Below are positions 12,230 to 23,200 of a DNA stretch of 64,000 bases, one piece after another. The notes under the pieces are model-generated. The model searched no databases and was not told the DNA's origin. It worked only from the letters and a program-made list of their open reading frames with translations. The stretch's first letter is position 1; every line of letters begins with the position of its first letter. The position numbers and the translations under genes are program-made. Source of the stretch: Hermatobates lingyangjiaoensis (lineage: Eukaryota > Arthropoda > Insecta > Hemiptera > Hermatobatidae); assembly GCA_026182355.1 (NCBI GenBank), contig JAPFBL010000236.1, positions 310,001-374,000 on the forward strand. The letters run 5' to 3'.

Positions 12230-12590
12230 TGGCTGAGGCGTTATCAGCCTTTGGATCGATTCACATCCATTCCTGATGACGAGGACATCGAAATATAGTA
12301 GTGAGTTCAGTGATTTCTTTTCTATGTATTCTATAGTTCTTTTGAAAATTCTAGTTTATATATATATATATATATATTAAATTGAAGAAATGGTCCACAC
12401 GTACTATAAAACTTTAAATTACACAAAACACGACACAGAATAAAGATAAAAAAATACACTTACTAAATTAAATATTTTGAACTGTTTCGAAATATTGTGA
12501 ATTTAGTGTGTATTTTATTCGTTTTTCTGCATCGTGTTTAGTGTAATTTAAAGTTATATACATGGTATATATATATACAAAATAATTAAA
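12230..12590 (+). mobile_element. PLE-B terminal-repeat debris
   Basis: CTGATGA 12273-12279, extra C, then GA...TC, GAAATATAG and TGAGTT match the PLE-B pattern, but stem I no longer pairs. The remainder to 12590 is TA-bounded AT-rich sequence with small inverted repeats (AACTGTTTCGAAATATTG near 12480). Confidence 0.5.
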
Positions 12591-12910
12591 TTGAACGGTC
12601 TAATGGACCAATAAATAAAAAAAAAAGGTAACATAGAGATAGAAACCGGCATAACTTGCTTGTATATTTCGACATTTTGATGAACGTCGCTTCCTGATGA
12701 CGTTCGTTGCAATATAAAAGTGAGCTATGTCTGTTTCTATCTCTGTGTTAATTTTTTTTATCTCTTTATTGTAAATGGAACAGTTCAGAAGGGCAAAATA
12801 TAAAACTAAAAAAAATACACAAAATAGTAAGAAAAACAATAAGAACTGATGTGTCAGTTTAATATTTTGTTGAAACATCGTCATCAGGAGGAGGAGTGGT
12901 TGATCAGTCC
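12591..12910. mobile_element. PLE-B terminal repeats in opposing orientation
   Basis: Minus-strand motif near 12655-12692 (GAAATATAC side) and plus-strand motif near 12687-12725 (CTGATGACG then GCAATATAAAAGTGAGCTAT), then another minus copy near 12860-12895 (CTGATGACGATG). All have mutated cores or stems. This is a relic fold-back of the B family. Confidence 0.5.
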
Positions 12911-13515
12911 CTCCTTGCATCTCAGGGACTGAATCTTTATTCTTAAAGTATCATTATTGTAAATAAGATGAAAGGTATTAGAAATTTAATTCACAAGAAC
13001 GAAGTAACTTAGTTTCTCTTTATATTATAAAATTAGATTTATGTAAAATGAATATATTAAATGAATGAGAAATGAACACAATAAAATAGTAAATTTATTT
13101 GCAAATATGTTAATAGTGAAATATGACTTTGTTAGTGAAGTCATAAGACTCTCCTTTTCCTTATAATTGAATATATTATGTAGTTTTACAAAGGCAATAT
13201 ATTCACTTTGTAGAAAGTCTTATTATATGTTGTTAATTAATGATTCAATTAACCTGATTACTAAAGCTTCAATTGAGTTTCTCGGTATAAGCTCATTGTG
13301 TTCATTCAGGCTTGACAAGTGTGGTTTATTTCCAGCGTCTCTTACATATAGACTCTCACTTTCAGTGTTGCTATTTATTGAGAGGAAAGTGCGGCTTATT
13401 TGTAGGTAGCCACTAAGTTTTGTTGTTGGTATGCCATTTTACCAGCTTGTTTCTATCAATGATTTCTAAATTATACACACTCTGTGAAGTTTATTAGAGT
13501 AGGGATCTATAACGA
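12911..13515. other. AT-rich sequence, no gene seen
   Basis: No convincing ORF, RNA gene or repeat. The short frame at 13167-13409 has no recognisable motif and composition typical of chance. Confidence 0.6.
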
Positions 13516-13640
13516 GTACAGTGGTACCTTGGATCTCAACCATAATTCGTTCCAGAATTTTAATCTACAACCTGTTTGATCGAAAACCAAAACTTATTTT
13601 CCCATAAGAAATACATAAAGGGAACTGGGACAATCAGTTC
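13516..13640. mobile_element. DNA-transposon end-like repeat
   Basis: ACAGTGGTACCTTGGATCTC followed by AACCATAATTCGTTCCAGAA and later TTTTCCCATAAGAAATA resembles the termini of a transposon family common in animal genomes (the 'TTCGTTCCAGAA' repeat). Only one end is recognisable. Confidence 0.4.
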
Positions 13641-13772
13641 GTTCAGATCATATTTAATGTTACTTTTTTTAAATATTGTAAGTTATCTATATAAAACATG
13701 TATATAATCTACATAAAGTACATTAAATCTAATGTAGCTAGGACGACGGTTCAAATTTTGAGAGAATAATTT

Positions 13773-15018
13773 TCTCGATATCTCCTTTTCATATTATATA
13801 TAATATAAATTTCAAATATTTTATCCTAAAATTTTCTCATTTTGTTAATATTGTACAACACAGAAAGTATTCTCGATATCTCCTTTTCATATATTCTTTA
13901 ATATAAATTTTAAATATTTTATCCTAAAATTTTTTGAGTGCGTTAATTCTGTACCACACAGAAAGCATTCTCGATATCTCCTTTTCATATTTTCTTTACC
14001 AGATACGTGTTCTCCAGTCTTTCTTAACCATATTCCGATCCCTCAAGCTACAACCACCAAATACATAGGACTACACCTTGATAGACGACTGACTTGGGCT
14101 CCCCATACAAAAATCAAACGAACAGAACGATACAGACGATATAAACTTTTACTACACTTAATGGATCTACGCTCAAAATTAACGACTCACAACAAACTTT
14201 TACTTTACAGAACTGTGATTATGCCTATTTGGACATACGGCATTGAGATATGGGGAACAACAAAGAAAACTAATTCTCAGAGGATACAAACTCTTCAAAC
14301 AAAAATCCTTCGTAAAATTCTTCATTGTCCCTACTATATATCAAATCAAACAATTTATTCCGACCTGAAATTCCCAACAGTTCAGCAGGTAGCAATATCC
14401 CGCTATAAAACGTTTCACAAAAAACTTCCAAAAAATATTAATCCCTTAATCCTAACATTATCCTCCACAAGCATTCCAGGAAATCCCAGAAGACGTCTGA
14501 AGAGGATGTGGCCAAGAGACTTATTACTATGAACCGTTCTAAGTGATTTTTTTTTTATTTTTTATTTTTCTTATTTTATTTTATTTTATTTTTTTTCTCC
14601 TACTTAGACCCACGCCAGGAAGTGTAGTCACTGGATTGCTTCTTCCCTCCTGTGTTTCTTCCCTCATACATCTGTGTTATCAGTGTCACTGGTAATGTAA
14701 CACTTACATTGTTGTGACTTAAACAAATAAATAAAAAAAAAAAAAAAATATTTTCTTTAATATAAATTTTAAATATTTTATCCTAAAATATTCTGGGTGC
14801 GTTAATACTGTACCACACAGAAAGTATTCTCGATATTTCCTTTTCATATTTCCTTTAATATAAATTTTAAATATTTTATCCTAAAATTTTCTCATTTTGT
14901 TAATATTGTACAACACAGAAAGTATTCTCGATATCTCCTTTTCATATATTCTTTAGTATAAATTTTAAATATTTTATCCTAAAATTATTTGATTGTGTTA
15001 ATACTGTACCACACAGTA
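13773..15018. repeat. 98-bp tandem satellite interrupted by a LINE
   Basis: Units begin TCTCGATAT at 13773, 13871, 13969, 14828 and 14926. Spacing is exactly 98 bp, except across the LINE insertion, where it is 98 plus 761. Two unit variants occur: one with CTCATTTTGTTAATATTGTA and one with GTGCGTTAATNCTGTACCAC. Confidence 0.9.
13999..14747 (+). mobile_element. 5'-truncated jockey-like LINE insertion
   Basis: The frame 13999-14532 is open throughout (177 codons, then TGA). It encodes the C-terminal part of a non-LTR reverse transcriptase ORF: KYIGLHLDRRLTWAPHTKI, then LLLYRTVIMPIWTYGIEIWG, IQTLQTKILRKI and a terminal RRLKRMWPRDLLL. The catalytic YADD block is missing because of 5' truncation. 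A 3' UTR and an A-rich tail (about 14727-14747) follow. A perfect 12-bp target duplication, ATATTTTCTTTA, flanks it at 13987-13998 and 14748-14759. The related copy at 51750-52619 ends with nearly the same motif (RRLKRKWPRDLLLQ). Confidence 0.9.
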
Positions 15019-16174
15019 TCTGATTTCTAAAAATAGATTATTATATTTCAAATAATTAAGTTTACTAATGGGGTTGTAACTTTTAATGTTTTGCATAGAG
15101 TATTGCTAAATATATCAAATTATAACCTATTAATAACTCCCTTTAGTAAAATAAATTAAATGCGATTAAATAAAATTAATACTTAATTTGATGTTAATGA
15201 TTATGACTTCAGTTTGAAAAAAATTAGTATTATTATTAGTAATATATTTGAATCATATAGTACAAACATATCATCCAAGATTTTATATTTTCCAACACTA
15301 CAAGTAATGGTAATGGTGAAATAAGTGACATAATTTTTTTTTAGGTTTTTAGCATGTTTGTTTTTCAATAGATATTTTTTTAATTAATTCGAAAAATAAA
15401 ATAATTCAGATAAATTGATGTCCAGGACATCTCTTCAGTTTGAAATTATATGGTTATTATATTTCTTAAATAAGGTTTCTATTGATTCAACTATTGGAGA
15501 TTTTTGGTTTCCATAAAAGGTAATCGTGATTAAGCACAGTACGAGTGGTTGTCAAAAAAAAAAAGGATTACATCAGTGGACTTGAAAGGAAATGAGTTAG
15601 TTTAGACGAGTGACTTTGCCGGAGACAGAGAGAAAGGATTGCACAGCCCATTCCTTATTGGACAATACGTTTCGCCTTGTTCACTGTCGCCTACACATGC
15701 CACGTCATATTGCATATGGTCATTCTCAATCCACTTAGTCCCTCATTTTTACCCGTCACTTTGTTAAAGTTACAATCATTAATTAACTTTCGCAACAATT
15801 GTTCTAAATATTAGTACAATGTTTTATTTTTTCAAATTACAAGTATAATGTATAAAGAATACCAAACTAAGAAGGCTATATTGAGAAAGAGGTCAAGACT
15901 ATCTCATACACACCATTTATTAATCTCATGATTAATTATTAATCATTTATTAATGGTGATTCATCAACAAACAACTGAAGCGTACTTTAGTTAACCCAAC
16001 AACGATTTTTACTCGTATGTATTAAAAAATTTAAACTTATCAAAAATATAATAATAAAAAATATTACATCAATATAATAATAAAATTGAAAACTAAAAAA
16101 AAACAAATAAACAATATAATATAACAAATTAGTTTCTAATTTTAATATTATTTCAATATATATATTTTCACAAT
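15019..16174. other. AT-rich sequence, no gene seen
   Basis: No coding or RNA gene signal. A more GC-balanced patch at 15590-15740 is unidentified. Near 15925-15950 there is a short ATTAATCATTTATTAAT palindromic cluster. Confidence 0.6.
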
Positions 16175-16345
16175 TAAAAGAAACGGTCCAGCGGACTTTT
16201 TTAAATAAAATAAATTCAAAACGAAGGAAAGACACAGACATAACTCACATCGATATTTCGACCATCGTCGTCATCAGGAGGTGTGAAGAGCGAAGAGCGA
16301 AGAGTCCCGCAGGAAGGCAGGGCGGCGACTTATTTTTTATTATTT
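16175..16345 (-). mobile_element. PLE-B terminal repeat
   Basis: On the minus strand (16247-16281): CTC, CTGATGA, extra C, GAC-GATG-GTC stem II, GAA, ATAT, H17 = C, then GATGTGAG. Core and stem II are intact. Stem I pairs only 2 bp (CTC against GAT). A TA/ATT-rich region follows to 16500. Confidence 0.6.
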
Positions 16346-16354
16346 GGATTAATA

Positions 16355-16386
<32 letters not shown>

Positions 16387-16499
16387 TATACATCTATTAT
16401 TTTATTTTTTAAAATATTATTTATACGATTTTAGTTTTAACTTATAATTTTTGGAATCATCTTCATTATTATTATTATTATTATTATTTAATATTTATA

Positions 16500-16565
16500 T
16501 TCCCTTTTTTATTTCTCCTGATGACGGTTCAACTGAAAATTATAGACTGTGATTGTGTGTCACCC
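16500..16565 (+). mobile_element. PLE-C terminal-repeat remnant
   Basis: CTC, CTGATGA (16518-16524), C, GGTTCAACT, GAAA, ATT, then ATAGACTGTGATTGTGTG. The core is intact but the stem I partner changed from GAG to TAG, so pairing is lost. Confidence 0.5.
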
Positions 16566-16631
16566 CTTTACTCTGAATCTAAAGTTTATTGTGAAACATT
16601 TTTTTATCCTTTGTACATCATTTTCCTGTTG

Positions 16632-16634
<3 letters not shown>

Positions 16635-16674
<40 letters not shown>

Positions 16675-16850
16675 CAAAGAATATTAAATAAGATATAGGA
16701 AGCATCACAGATAGACTCACTACAATATTTCGACTTCCGTCGAATATATATCAACGTCCAACCCACAATAAGAAATGAGAAAGAAATACTAAGATCTCTC
16801 ATCCATAGCAAGCGGTCTTCGTCAGAGTCAAATACCAACTGATTTGTATT
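16635..16850 (-). mobile_element. PLE-A terminal repeat next to (TA)n
   Basis: The (TA)n tract 16635-16672 abuts a minus-strand PLE-A repeat. Its hammerhead motif, 16787-16829, has CTGACGA intact, but GAAA is changed to GAGA and stem II is disrupted. Confidence 0.6.
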
Positions 16851-16874
16851 AATTCAGTCATACCCACTGATATA

Positions 16875-17010
16875 TATATACGAGTTCAGAAACGAAGTAT
16901 AGTAACACACAGAGAAACAGACACACTAACTCAAATTTTCGTATAATCCGTCTTCAGGAGAAAAGAGAGTGAGAGACCAAGCACGCCGGAAACGCAACGG
17001 CAAAATACCG
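16875..17010 (-). mobile_element. PLE-C terminal repeat
   Basis: The minus-strand motif at 16929-16961 keeps CTC, CTGAAGA, C, then CGAAA, ATT, H17 = T, GAG. Stem II is weakened (GG facing TA). The flank AAGAGAGTGAGAGACCAAGC is shared with the other C copies. Confidence 0.55.
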
Positions 17011-17189
17011 TATATAAGGCAAGATTCAATGTATATAAATTTATATGCATTTGTATAATGATATATTAGATGAATTCCAAGGAATATTAATATACTCGTA
17101 CATATTGTATAAGTCCAAATTATTCAGCAAGTAAGGTCTAATTTCTTTTAAAAACAGTCATAATATTTTTTCAAACCCATTTTTTTTTT

Positions 17190-17770
17190 TATTCCTTGTA
17201 CCTTTATATATTTTCTACATAGTTACGAGTTTTGTTTAAACATTTTTCACAAGTTTCAACACAGCTTTTGAATGCCAAAGTCTGGTGTTTATAAGGAAAA
17301 TGGTCTTCAACAACTTCTTTCTCGTCATTTAAGGTGAAGTGCTTGAAGCTGAGAAACTCCTTTAGATAGCAGCAGGAAGAAGTGAAAAAAACTGAGCGCT
17401 AAGTCTGAACTGTACTATGTGTGAGCAGTCAGTTATAGTATGGGAGACCTGAACAGATTTAAGTTTGAATGGCAGAATGAGGCCATGCAGCAACAAAAGT
17501 CGAGACACTTATTCTGTATTTTACATAAGGCTTAGTCAGAGTAGTGCAATCATGTCTGTATTTATTATTCTGTTTGCATCAACTGGACTAAGAAGTCTCC
17601 ATGTCTATCCCAAAACAAGTCGCCACAACTTCTGCGTGTTGAGATTGTCTGCTTGGCCCTGACTTTGACTAGTGGTGCCGTGCGAGGCCATTCCATTAAC
17701 TTAATGCCGCAATTCAGTGTCATGTGAGAAACTCACGTCTGAAAATGGTCCATAAAAGTTGATCACCTTC
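17190..17770 (-). pseudogene. mariner transposase C-terminal relic
   Basis: Reading leftwards in changing frames: VRAKQTISTRRSCGDLFWDR then HGDFLVQL matches the mariner block around the first catalytic Asp (FWDrhG). Further on, HFTLNDEKEV...CEKCLNKTRNYVENI matches the transposase end (...rw.KCi...GdYVE). Several frameshifts and stops intervene, and the middle, with the second and third acidic residues, is scrambled. No terminal inverted repeats were found. Confidence 0.6.
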
Positions 17771-18238
17771 CTCCTTACGATATCAGTCAAAAAAATCAGC
17801 AAAACAAACTATTATTTTCATTTGGCATTCTTCAGTAATCAACCTGTGAACCCCATGTAAACACAATTTGCGGAAGTTTAAATTGGAAGAGATTTTTGTA
17901 TAAAATCGTTTTCTCATATCCTAAAATTTCAATGCTAAAGCTGAAATTGTGAATCACGGTCTTCACAAACATTTTCGTTAACTAACTTAGCAAAAAAATA
18001 TACACAATTTGATAGGGTACCAACTATTAACTATTATTAATGCTGATATGTGTGTTAAAATTTCAATCCTTAAACTTATTCACTTTATATTACTAATGTA
18101 ATAGATCATTGTTTTTTAATATAAAAGTTCAAACTTCTTACTTTCTTACTTTTTAGTCAAGGATATTTTCATTGTAACATTATGTATTTTGTAACTTTCT
18201 ATCATTTGATGTATATAATTTTCGATTGTTATATTCTT

Positions 18239-18400
18239 TTGTATTGTAGGCCTCTGAAAAACGTTTTAAATGAAATCAAAACGTCAATATTAAAAGTTTG
18301 ATTTAAAGGGTTTTGTTTCAAGTAATGTACATAATTTCCTTCACCATTGCCACGTTCTCAGATGAATGAGTTGAGAAGCTGCTTTCCATTTTTATACAAC
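18239..18400 (+). mobile_element. PLE-1-like terminal relic with splice-site-like junction
   Basis: TTTGTATTGTAG (ending 18249) followed by GCCTCTGAAAAACGTTTTAA mirrors the intron end plus post-intron segment of the PLE at 35.6 kb. It keeps CTGA at 18254-18257. The following TATTAAAAGTTTGAT and CCACGTTCTCAGAT stretches recur at 19.7 kb. Confidence 0.45.
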
Positions 18401-18929
18401 AAATTCAGCTGCATAGCAAGATTTAGTACATCGAATGGTTTGTGGATTAACAGGAACTTCATATCAAAGAATAACTACTTATTGACATCTTACATTATTT
18501 TTTATCAGCTATTACTTGATAAAATGCCCTGGTGGCTTTTCTTTTCGAGTAAAATATTCAAAAAAATACTGATAGGACTGCATTCCCTTTTACTCTTCAG
18601 TTTTTTTTACGATCCTATATGACTGGTTGAGGAGGCCAGGATACCCCTGGCATTTGTGCCACCTCTGGACTGATAGATGCCTTATTTGATTCTCACTCTG
18701 GCTCTATTTCTTCATTCGGGAGGTGGAACAATTTGAGCACGCCGACCTTCCGAGGAGGCGTTAAGCTATCGGCCGCGAGCCTATACGACTACAGGTACTC
18801 TAAATAAACTTCAGTTAAGTAAAATTTAGGACTATCAATTAGAATTAGTCCGTTTACTACTTTTCGATTATTTATGAATATTAAATATATTCTGTTAATC
18901 CACAAAATATGCGGTAATATTTCATATTA

Positions 18930-19036
18930 CTATGTTGCTGAACATATATATGAAAAGGGAAAGCAACTTCTCAGAGTGCAACTATCTGAGAACGTGGAAA
19001 TAGTGAACATGATTACTTACATTATTTTAACAAAAA
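18930..19036 (-). repeat. Left arm of a 107-bp inverted repeat
   Basis: Contains AAGCAACTTCTCAGAGTGCA then ACTATCTGAGAACGTGG. It is the reverse complement of 19691-19797 with few mismatches; the arms are about 655 bp apart. A third, diverged copy in plus orientation lies at 18307-18400. Confidence 0.8.
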
Positions 19037-19690
19037 TCACAGATTTCTAACTTTACCCATTTTCAACAGGAACTGGAATATGTTCCTTTAGAAGAAATAA
19101 TGCATTCATTAATTTCAGTGGTACTTACAATAAGCATTTGTTAGAATTATGATTATATGACCTCAAACTTATGATGATAACCAATGATTGGAAAATTGTT
19201 TATCTAATTTAAATTATAAAATCATTAAATCCAGCTTCATTAAATGAAAAAGCAAACTATAAAACAAAAAAAAATCTTAAATAGTTAAGACTCAGTTAAA
19301 CGATGTTACACATGAGATGCTGGGCAAGATAGAGGCACTTTTAAACGGCATATTAAACTTCTAATTGCCCGTTAGTGAGTTGGCTTGCATTACAGTTCTC
19401 ACGCGGCATCTGTCTACAGGAGGTGCTGTTATTATTTATCTTGTAATCTCAACTGAATCAAAAAAACCAGGTCACTTGGATAGCTTCCTTTGGAAGACAG
19501 TTCGACAGTCTATTTCTCAATTAAAACATTTCACTGGAAACCAACTAACATATCAACAGGGATATCAGATCTAATCCGTAAAAAAATATTTTCATTACAT
19601 GCCACATCACCAATTTGCATTTATTTACTTCTTTTACTTTTTGATTCTAATTAAGGAAACATTATGTAAAAACATATATTTCACTCTAAA

Positions 19691-19797
19691 GAGTTTTGTT
19701 AAAATAATGTAGGTAATTATGTTCAATATTGCCACGTTCTCAGATAGTTGCACTCTGAGAAGTTGCTTTCTCTTTTCATATGTATGTTCAGTAACAT
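19691..19797 (+). repeat. Right arm of a 107-bp inverted repeat
   Basis: Partner of 18930-19036, containing GCCACGTTCTCAGATAGTTG. The interval between the arms (19037-19690) holds no recognised gene. The layout resembles the PLE inverted pairs elsewhere in the window. Confidence 0.8.
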
Positions 19798-20170
19798 TAT
19801 TATCCTTGGTGCTACAGCTCTCGTAGAGCCTGGGCCTGCACTACAGCCTGCCTCCACGTCTGACGGCCCTGGGCTAAAGTCCTCCACTTCTTAACTTCCA
19901 TTCCTCTCAGGTCTACCTCCACACCATCCAGCCATCTCAACCTTGGCCCCCCTCTTAATCGTCTACCTCCAGGATTCCCTCTGTTTCATCTCGGGGATGC
20001 TCTATTTTCCGGCATCCTTTCCATATGCCCCAACCATCTAATCCTTGCTCTACGTCTTTCCACAACTATGTCCAACCTCCCAAAAAGTTCAGCCAGTTCT
20101 CTATGTTTCTTAATTCACCTTCCTTCCTCAGATACTGGTTCAAATATACGTCGAAGAATATTTTGCGGAT
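19796..20170 (-). pseudogene. LINE C-terminal region (RTE-like)
   Basis: Reading leftwards: LRRIFEPVSEEG, then RRRARIRWLGHMERMPENRA, GGRRLRGGPRLRWLDGVEVD, and finally WRTLAQGRQTWRQAV before a stop. This is the well-known C-terminal block of RTE-type and related non-LTR reverse transcriptases (RlrWlGHv.RM ... GrPr.rWlD.v ... A.DR..W). The catalytic domain is absent. At least one frameshift (near 20110) and one internal stop are present. Confidence 0.7.
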
Positions 20171-20978
20171 TTTCTTCTTTTATACCGCATATTTTATGGA
20201 TTAACAGAATATATTTAATATTCATACATAATAATATTACATATATATTTTGAGAGTTTAAAGATGAAAATTCATAACTCAGAAGATGCAGATATGAAGG
20301 AAGAGAACTTTCCTTTGGATCAGGTATGGCACCTCACAGCCCACAACAACTATTTCTGCAGCCAGTTGATTCAAAAGTGTCAATTCGTGATTTTTTTAAA
20401 CAATAAAGCAGCTATGTATTTCAGAAATATATGAAGATGTATTTATTAACGCAGGGCTTGATTCTTATATTTGAGCCGTTTATTTTGAAAGTGGCCTAAT
20501 TCCATTTTCCAAAAAAATTTAGCTAGCTATTTAAATAATTACATTTTTACGTTATCTTTACCTTTTGCAGCAAATTGTACAAAATTTATTTAAAATTACT
20601 AAGTTTTTTTATAACAAAAATTAGTTGATAAATAAAATGACAATATTTTTAAATTTTGTAAAACGCAAACCCTTAAATATCTCGATTTTAACATAAATGG
20701 AATTAGGCCACTTTCAAAATAAGCGGCTCATTTATCATTAGTAATTAGTGAACTCTGAGAATGTAAAGGGACTTTTAAGCCCTCTCAGGGACTGAGGGGG
20801 TGAAATACTCACAATCCTTCAACCGATTACGGATTGTCCACTCATAATATCGATTAATCTGTCAAATTTGGTAATTAAATGACGAATTTATTTTAAAAAA
20901 ATGTTTCTTTGAAGCTTATGTAACACTTGTCAGCAAGATTTAAGTCGACAAAACATTTTAATTTCAGAAAAAGTTCAG
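20171..20978. other. Unique AT-rich sequence
   Basis: No gene seen. Two facing copies of a segment near GAGCCG(T/C)TTATTTTGAAAGTGG (20472 plus, 20704 minus) form a loose inverted repeat around 'GAATTAGGCCACTTTCAAAA'. Confidence 0.5.
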
Positions 20979-20979
20979 T

Positions 20980-21083
20980 TAAATTGACTTGTTTGAAAAA
21001 AGTATGAAACGTTTCATATGAACAACACGTTTAAATTGACTTGTTTGAAAAAAGTATGAAACGTTTCATATGAACAACACGTT
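20980..21083. repeat. 52-bp direct duplication
   Basis: AAATTGACTTGTTTGAAAAA through CATATGAACAACACGTTT occurs twice with a 52-bp period (20981 and 21033). Both copies contain the palindrome GAAACGTTTC. Confidence 0.85.
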
Positions 21084-22189
21084 TCGAACAGTTAGTACTT
21101 CTCTTCAAGTTACAACCATGTCCTTTCAATCAATCACAACTGTTGGTATAACAGTGTTTAAATCACCGTTAAAATCACAAATCACATTTTTTGTAAAAAT
21201 GTTTATAAATGGAGAGTTTTATTATCATCCTTACATAGATAAATACGACATTATAATTGACTTCATAACTTTTGAATATAAATTGAAAATTGAAAAGACA
21301 TCAAACAAATGGCTTCATTGACGAATAGCAAATAGAAAATAAATAGCAAAACTAAGGAATGAAGTATTATATGACCATTATCCGCGTTAAAATAATTATT
21401 GTTTTCTTTTATTTATTTAACAAAAATTAATTTTGAATAATATCACAATACAGGCAAGTTTAATCCCTCTATGAAGTTCATTCAATCAGTGAGTTTCATG
21501 GTACTTTGACAAATCAAATGTAGCCAAGTCATTAGGATAGTGTGCTTTCGATTCATTTCCCTAATGTTACACTGAAGTCATTAATACCTTCATCAGACAT
21601 AACTCACATAGTGGGGTGGTGAATGTAAGACAGTACAGATTGCCTGCCAGAGGTAGTCTTGAATTAGTCTGCGATTCCTTATAAGGCAACGTTTCAGGAG
21701 TGTCTTACTCAATTAGGCTCGAAGCAACCCAGTCTCTAAGCTTCAGTCAAGTCTATCCGAACCAACTATCTGACCCAACGAGCAAGCATTTGCAATGTTT
21801 AACGAAAGGCAAAAAATAACTTTCAAGTATTATATATATATGCTAAATAATCACAATAAACACGTGATGAAAACTAATGAAAGTATAAGCCAAAAGAAAA
21901 AAGAGCGTATTTTCTGTGTTTTTTACTTTTTCCTTGTGGTTTATACTTTCATATATATATATATATATCGAAATTTATGGCAGATTCTGAGTACACGAAT
22001 TTTTTTACTACTTCTATTTTTCTCACGGTCTTCCGTTTTCAAGGTGATAATTGCCAAAGCAAGTTAGCAAACAACATTCAGCATGGCAAAGTTGTATATG
22101 TTAGTGATAATCAATGAATACTCATCTCACATTGCTGACACATAAAAAAGCCAAAAATATACGGTAGATCAAGGGATGTTTGGGGAAAC

Positions 22190-22442
22190 AAAGGAGTACA
22201 GTAAGAAAGAGTAAAAAACTATCCTCTTTTAAAATCAAACTCACCCTTTTAAAATACTTCTCTTCTTCTCTTCCCTCCCACTCTTCTCAACCCCTCACCA
22301 GATGTTTTCTGCATCTAGTGTTTCAGTTGGGTTTTTAACTCTGACGAAGACAGCTTGTTACGTTTGAAAGATCTTAGTCTTGTTTTCCTATTTCATATTG
22401 TGGTTTGATCAGTGATTCTTATTGCACGTGTTTATGTGAAAT

Positions 22443-22445
<3 letters not shown>
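22190..22445 (+). mobile_element. PLE-A 3' region and terminal repeat
   Basis: The segment upstream of the ribozyme shares sequence with the PLE-A copy at 42.3 kb (TGTTTGGGGAAACAAAGGAG; CCAGATGTTTTCTGCATCTA). The motif 22337-22379 has CTGACGA and GAAAGATCTTAGTC, but stem I (AACT) and stem II (CAG/CGT) are broken. It ends at a (TA)n tract. Confidence 0.65.

Positions 22446-22489
<44 letters not shown>
22446..22489. repeat. (TA)n microsatellite
   Basis: 44 bp of TA shared as the boundary between a plus-strand PLE-A repeat on the left and a minus-strand PLE-B unit on the right. Confidence 0.95.
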
Positions 22490-22492
<3 letters not shown>

Positions 22493-22535
22493 TTTAACAC
22501 ATAGAAAAGAACAGAGAAAGACACTACAGAACTCA

Positions 22536-22569
22536 CTTCGATATTTCGACATCCGTCGTCATCGGGAAG
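22536..22569 (-). ncRNA. Hammerhead-like motif (PLE-B)
   Basis: On the minus strand: CTTC, CCGATGA, C, GAC-GGAT-GTC stem II, GAA, ATAT, H17 = C, GAAG fully complementary to CTTC. Only U4 of the core is changed (to C). This is the B copy with the best stem I, and it supports the B consensus. It is probably impaired itself. Confidence 0.45.
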
Positions 22570-22796
22570 AAGTGCGAAGTACTCGCGTTGAGAAGCAAAC
22601 TGCTACTGGCCTCCAGAGTAACTCGTGGAACCACCGCAATGCTGCTCCCCAGCGGAGGAGAGGAAAAATAGAAATCCTTCCAATATTTATTTAGAAAACA
22701 AGATAAAAGATATATAAAATACGAAATAATAATAATAAAAAATAAATAATAATAATAAAATAATAATGATAATAATAATAATAAAATAAAAAATAA

Positions 22797-23170
22797 TTAA
22801 CGGTACAGGTTGAGACAAGGAGGAGAACGAGCCCCAAGGAGGCATATGAATGCCTCTTCGGAAGCTCTAAGGGTGACATGGGAATTAGACTCGGGGATTT
22901 GTTTGAGGATTTGTACCCTGAAACAATCATTGAAAGGGAGGTCATGGGAATTAGCATGGATAGCTATGGGTAGGTCTCAGCGCTGACCAACGGACGCCCT
23001 GTGATTGTTCATACGCAGGCTCAGCTTGGTTGAAGCCAAGCCAACGTAAAAAGCATCACATCGAGTACACTCCAAACGGTAAACGCAGTTACAGGAAGTG
23101 CAAGATGTATCAGAAGGAACAGGATAGGAGTCGTTACTGAGAGGGGAAGTAAAGTAAGGACTGGAGTTAA
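22797..23170 (-). pseudogene. PLE-B GIY-YIG endonuclease domain (C-terminal fragment)
   Basis: Reading leftwards: PSDTSCTSCNCVYRLECTRC then DAFYVGLASTKLSLRMNNHR, then a stop, then in the same frame DLPIAIHANSHDLPFND, FRVQILKQIP, TLRASEEAFICLLGAR and CLNLYR-stop (TAA 22799-22797). VYrL and YVG stand for the GIY and YIG strands; R in SLRMNNH is the conserved arginine; the E of ASEEAF is probably the catalytic glutamate. CxxC pairs typical of PLE endonucleases precede the domain. The reverse transcriptase is absent (5' truncation at about 23170). It is inactivated by the internal stop, and is followed downstream by an ATT-rich UTR and the PLE-B motif at 22536. Confidence 0.75.
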
Positions 23171-23200
23171 TTAGGGGACAGGTTTGGCATATATATATAT

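Larger units (their letters stand above)
22490..23170 (-). mobile_element. Truncated PLE-B element
   Basis: A minus-strand unit made of the GIY-YIG tail (22797-23170), an (AAT)n-rich UTR (22680-22796), a hammerhead-like motif (22536-22569) and a (TA)n end (22446-22489). It links the B terminal repeats to a PLE protein. Confidence 0.7.
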
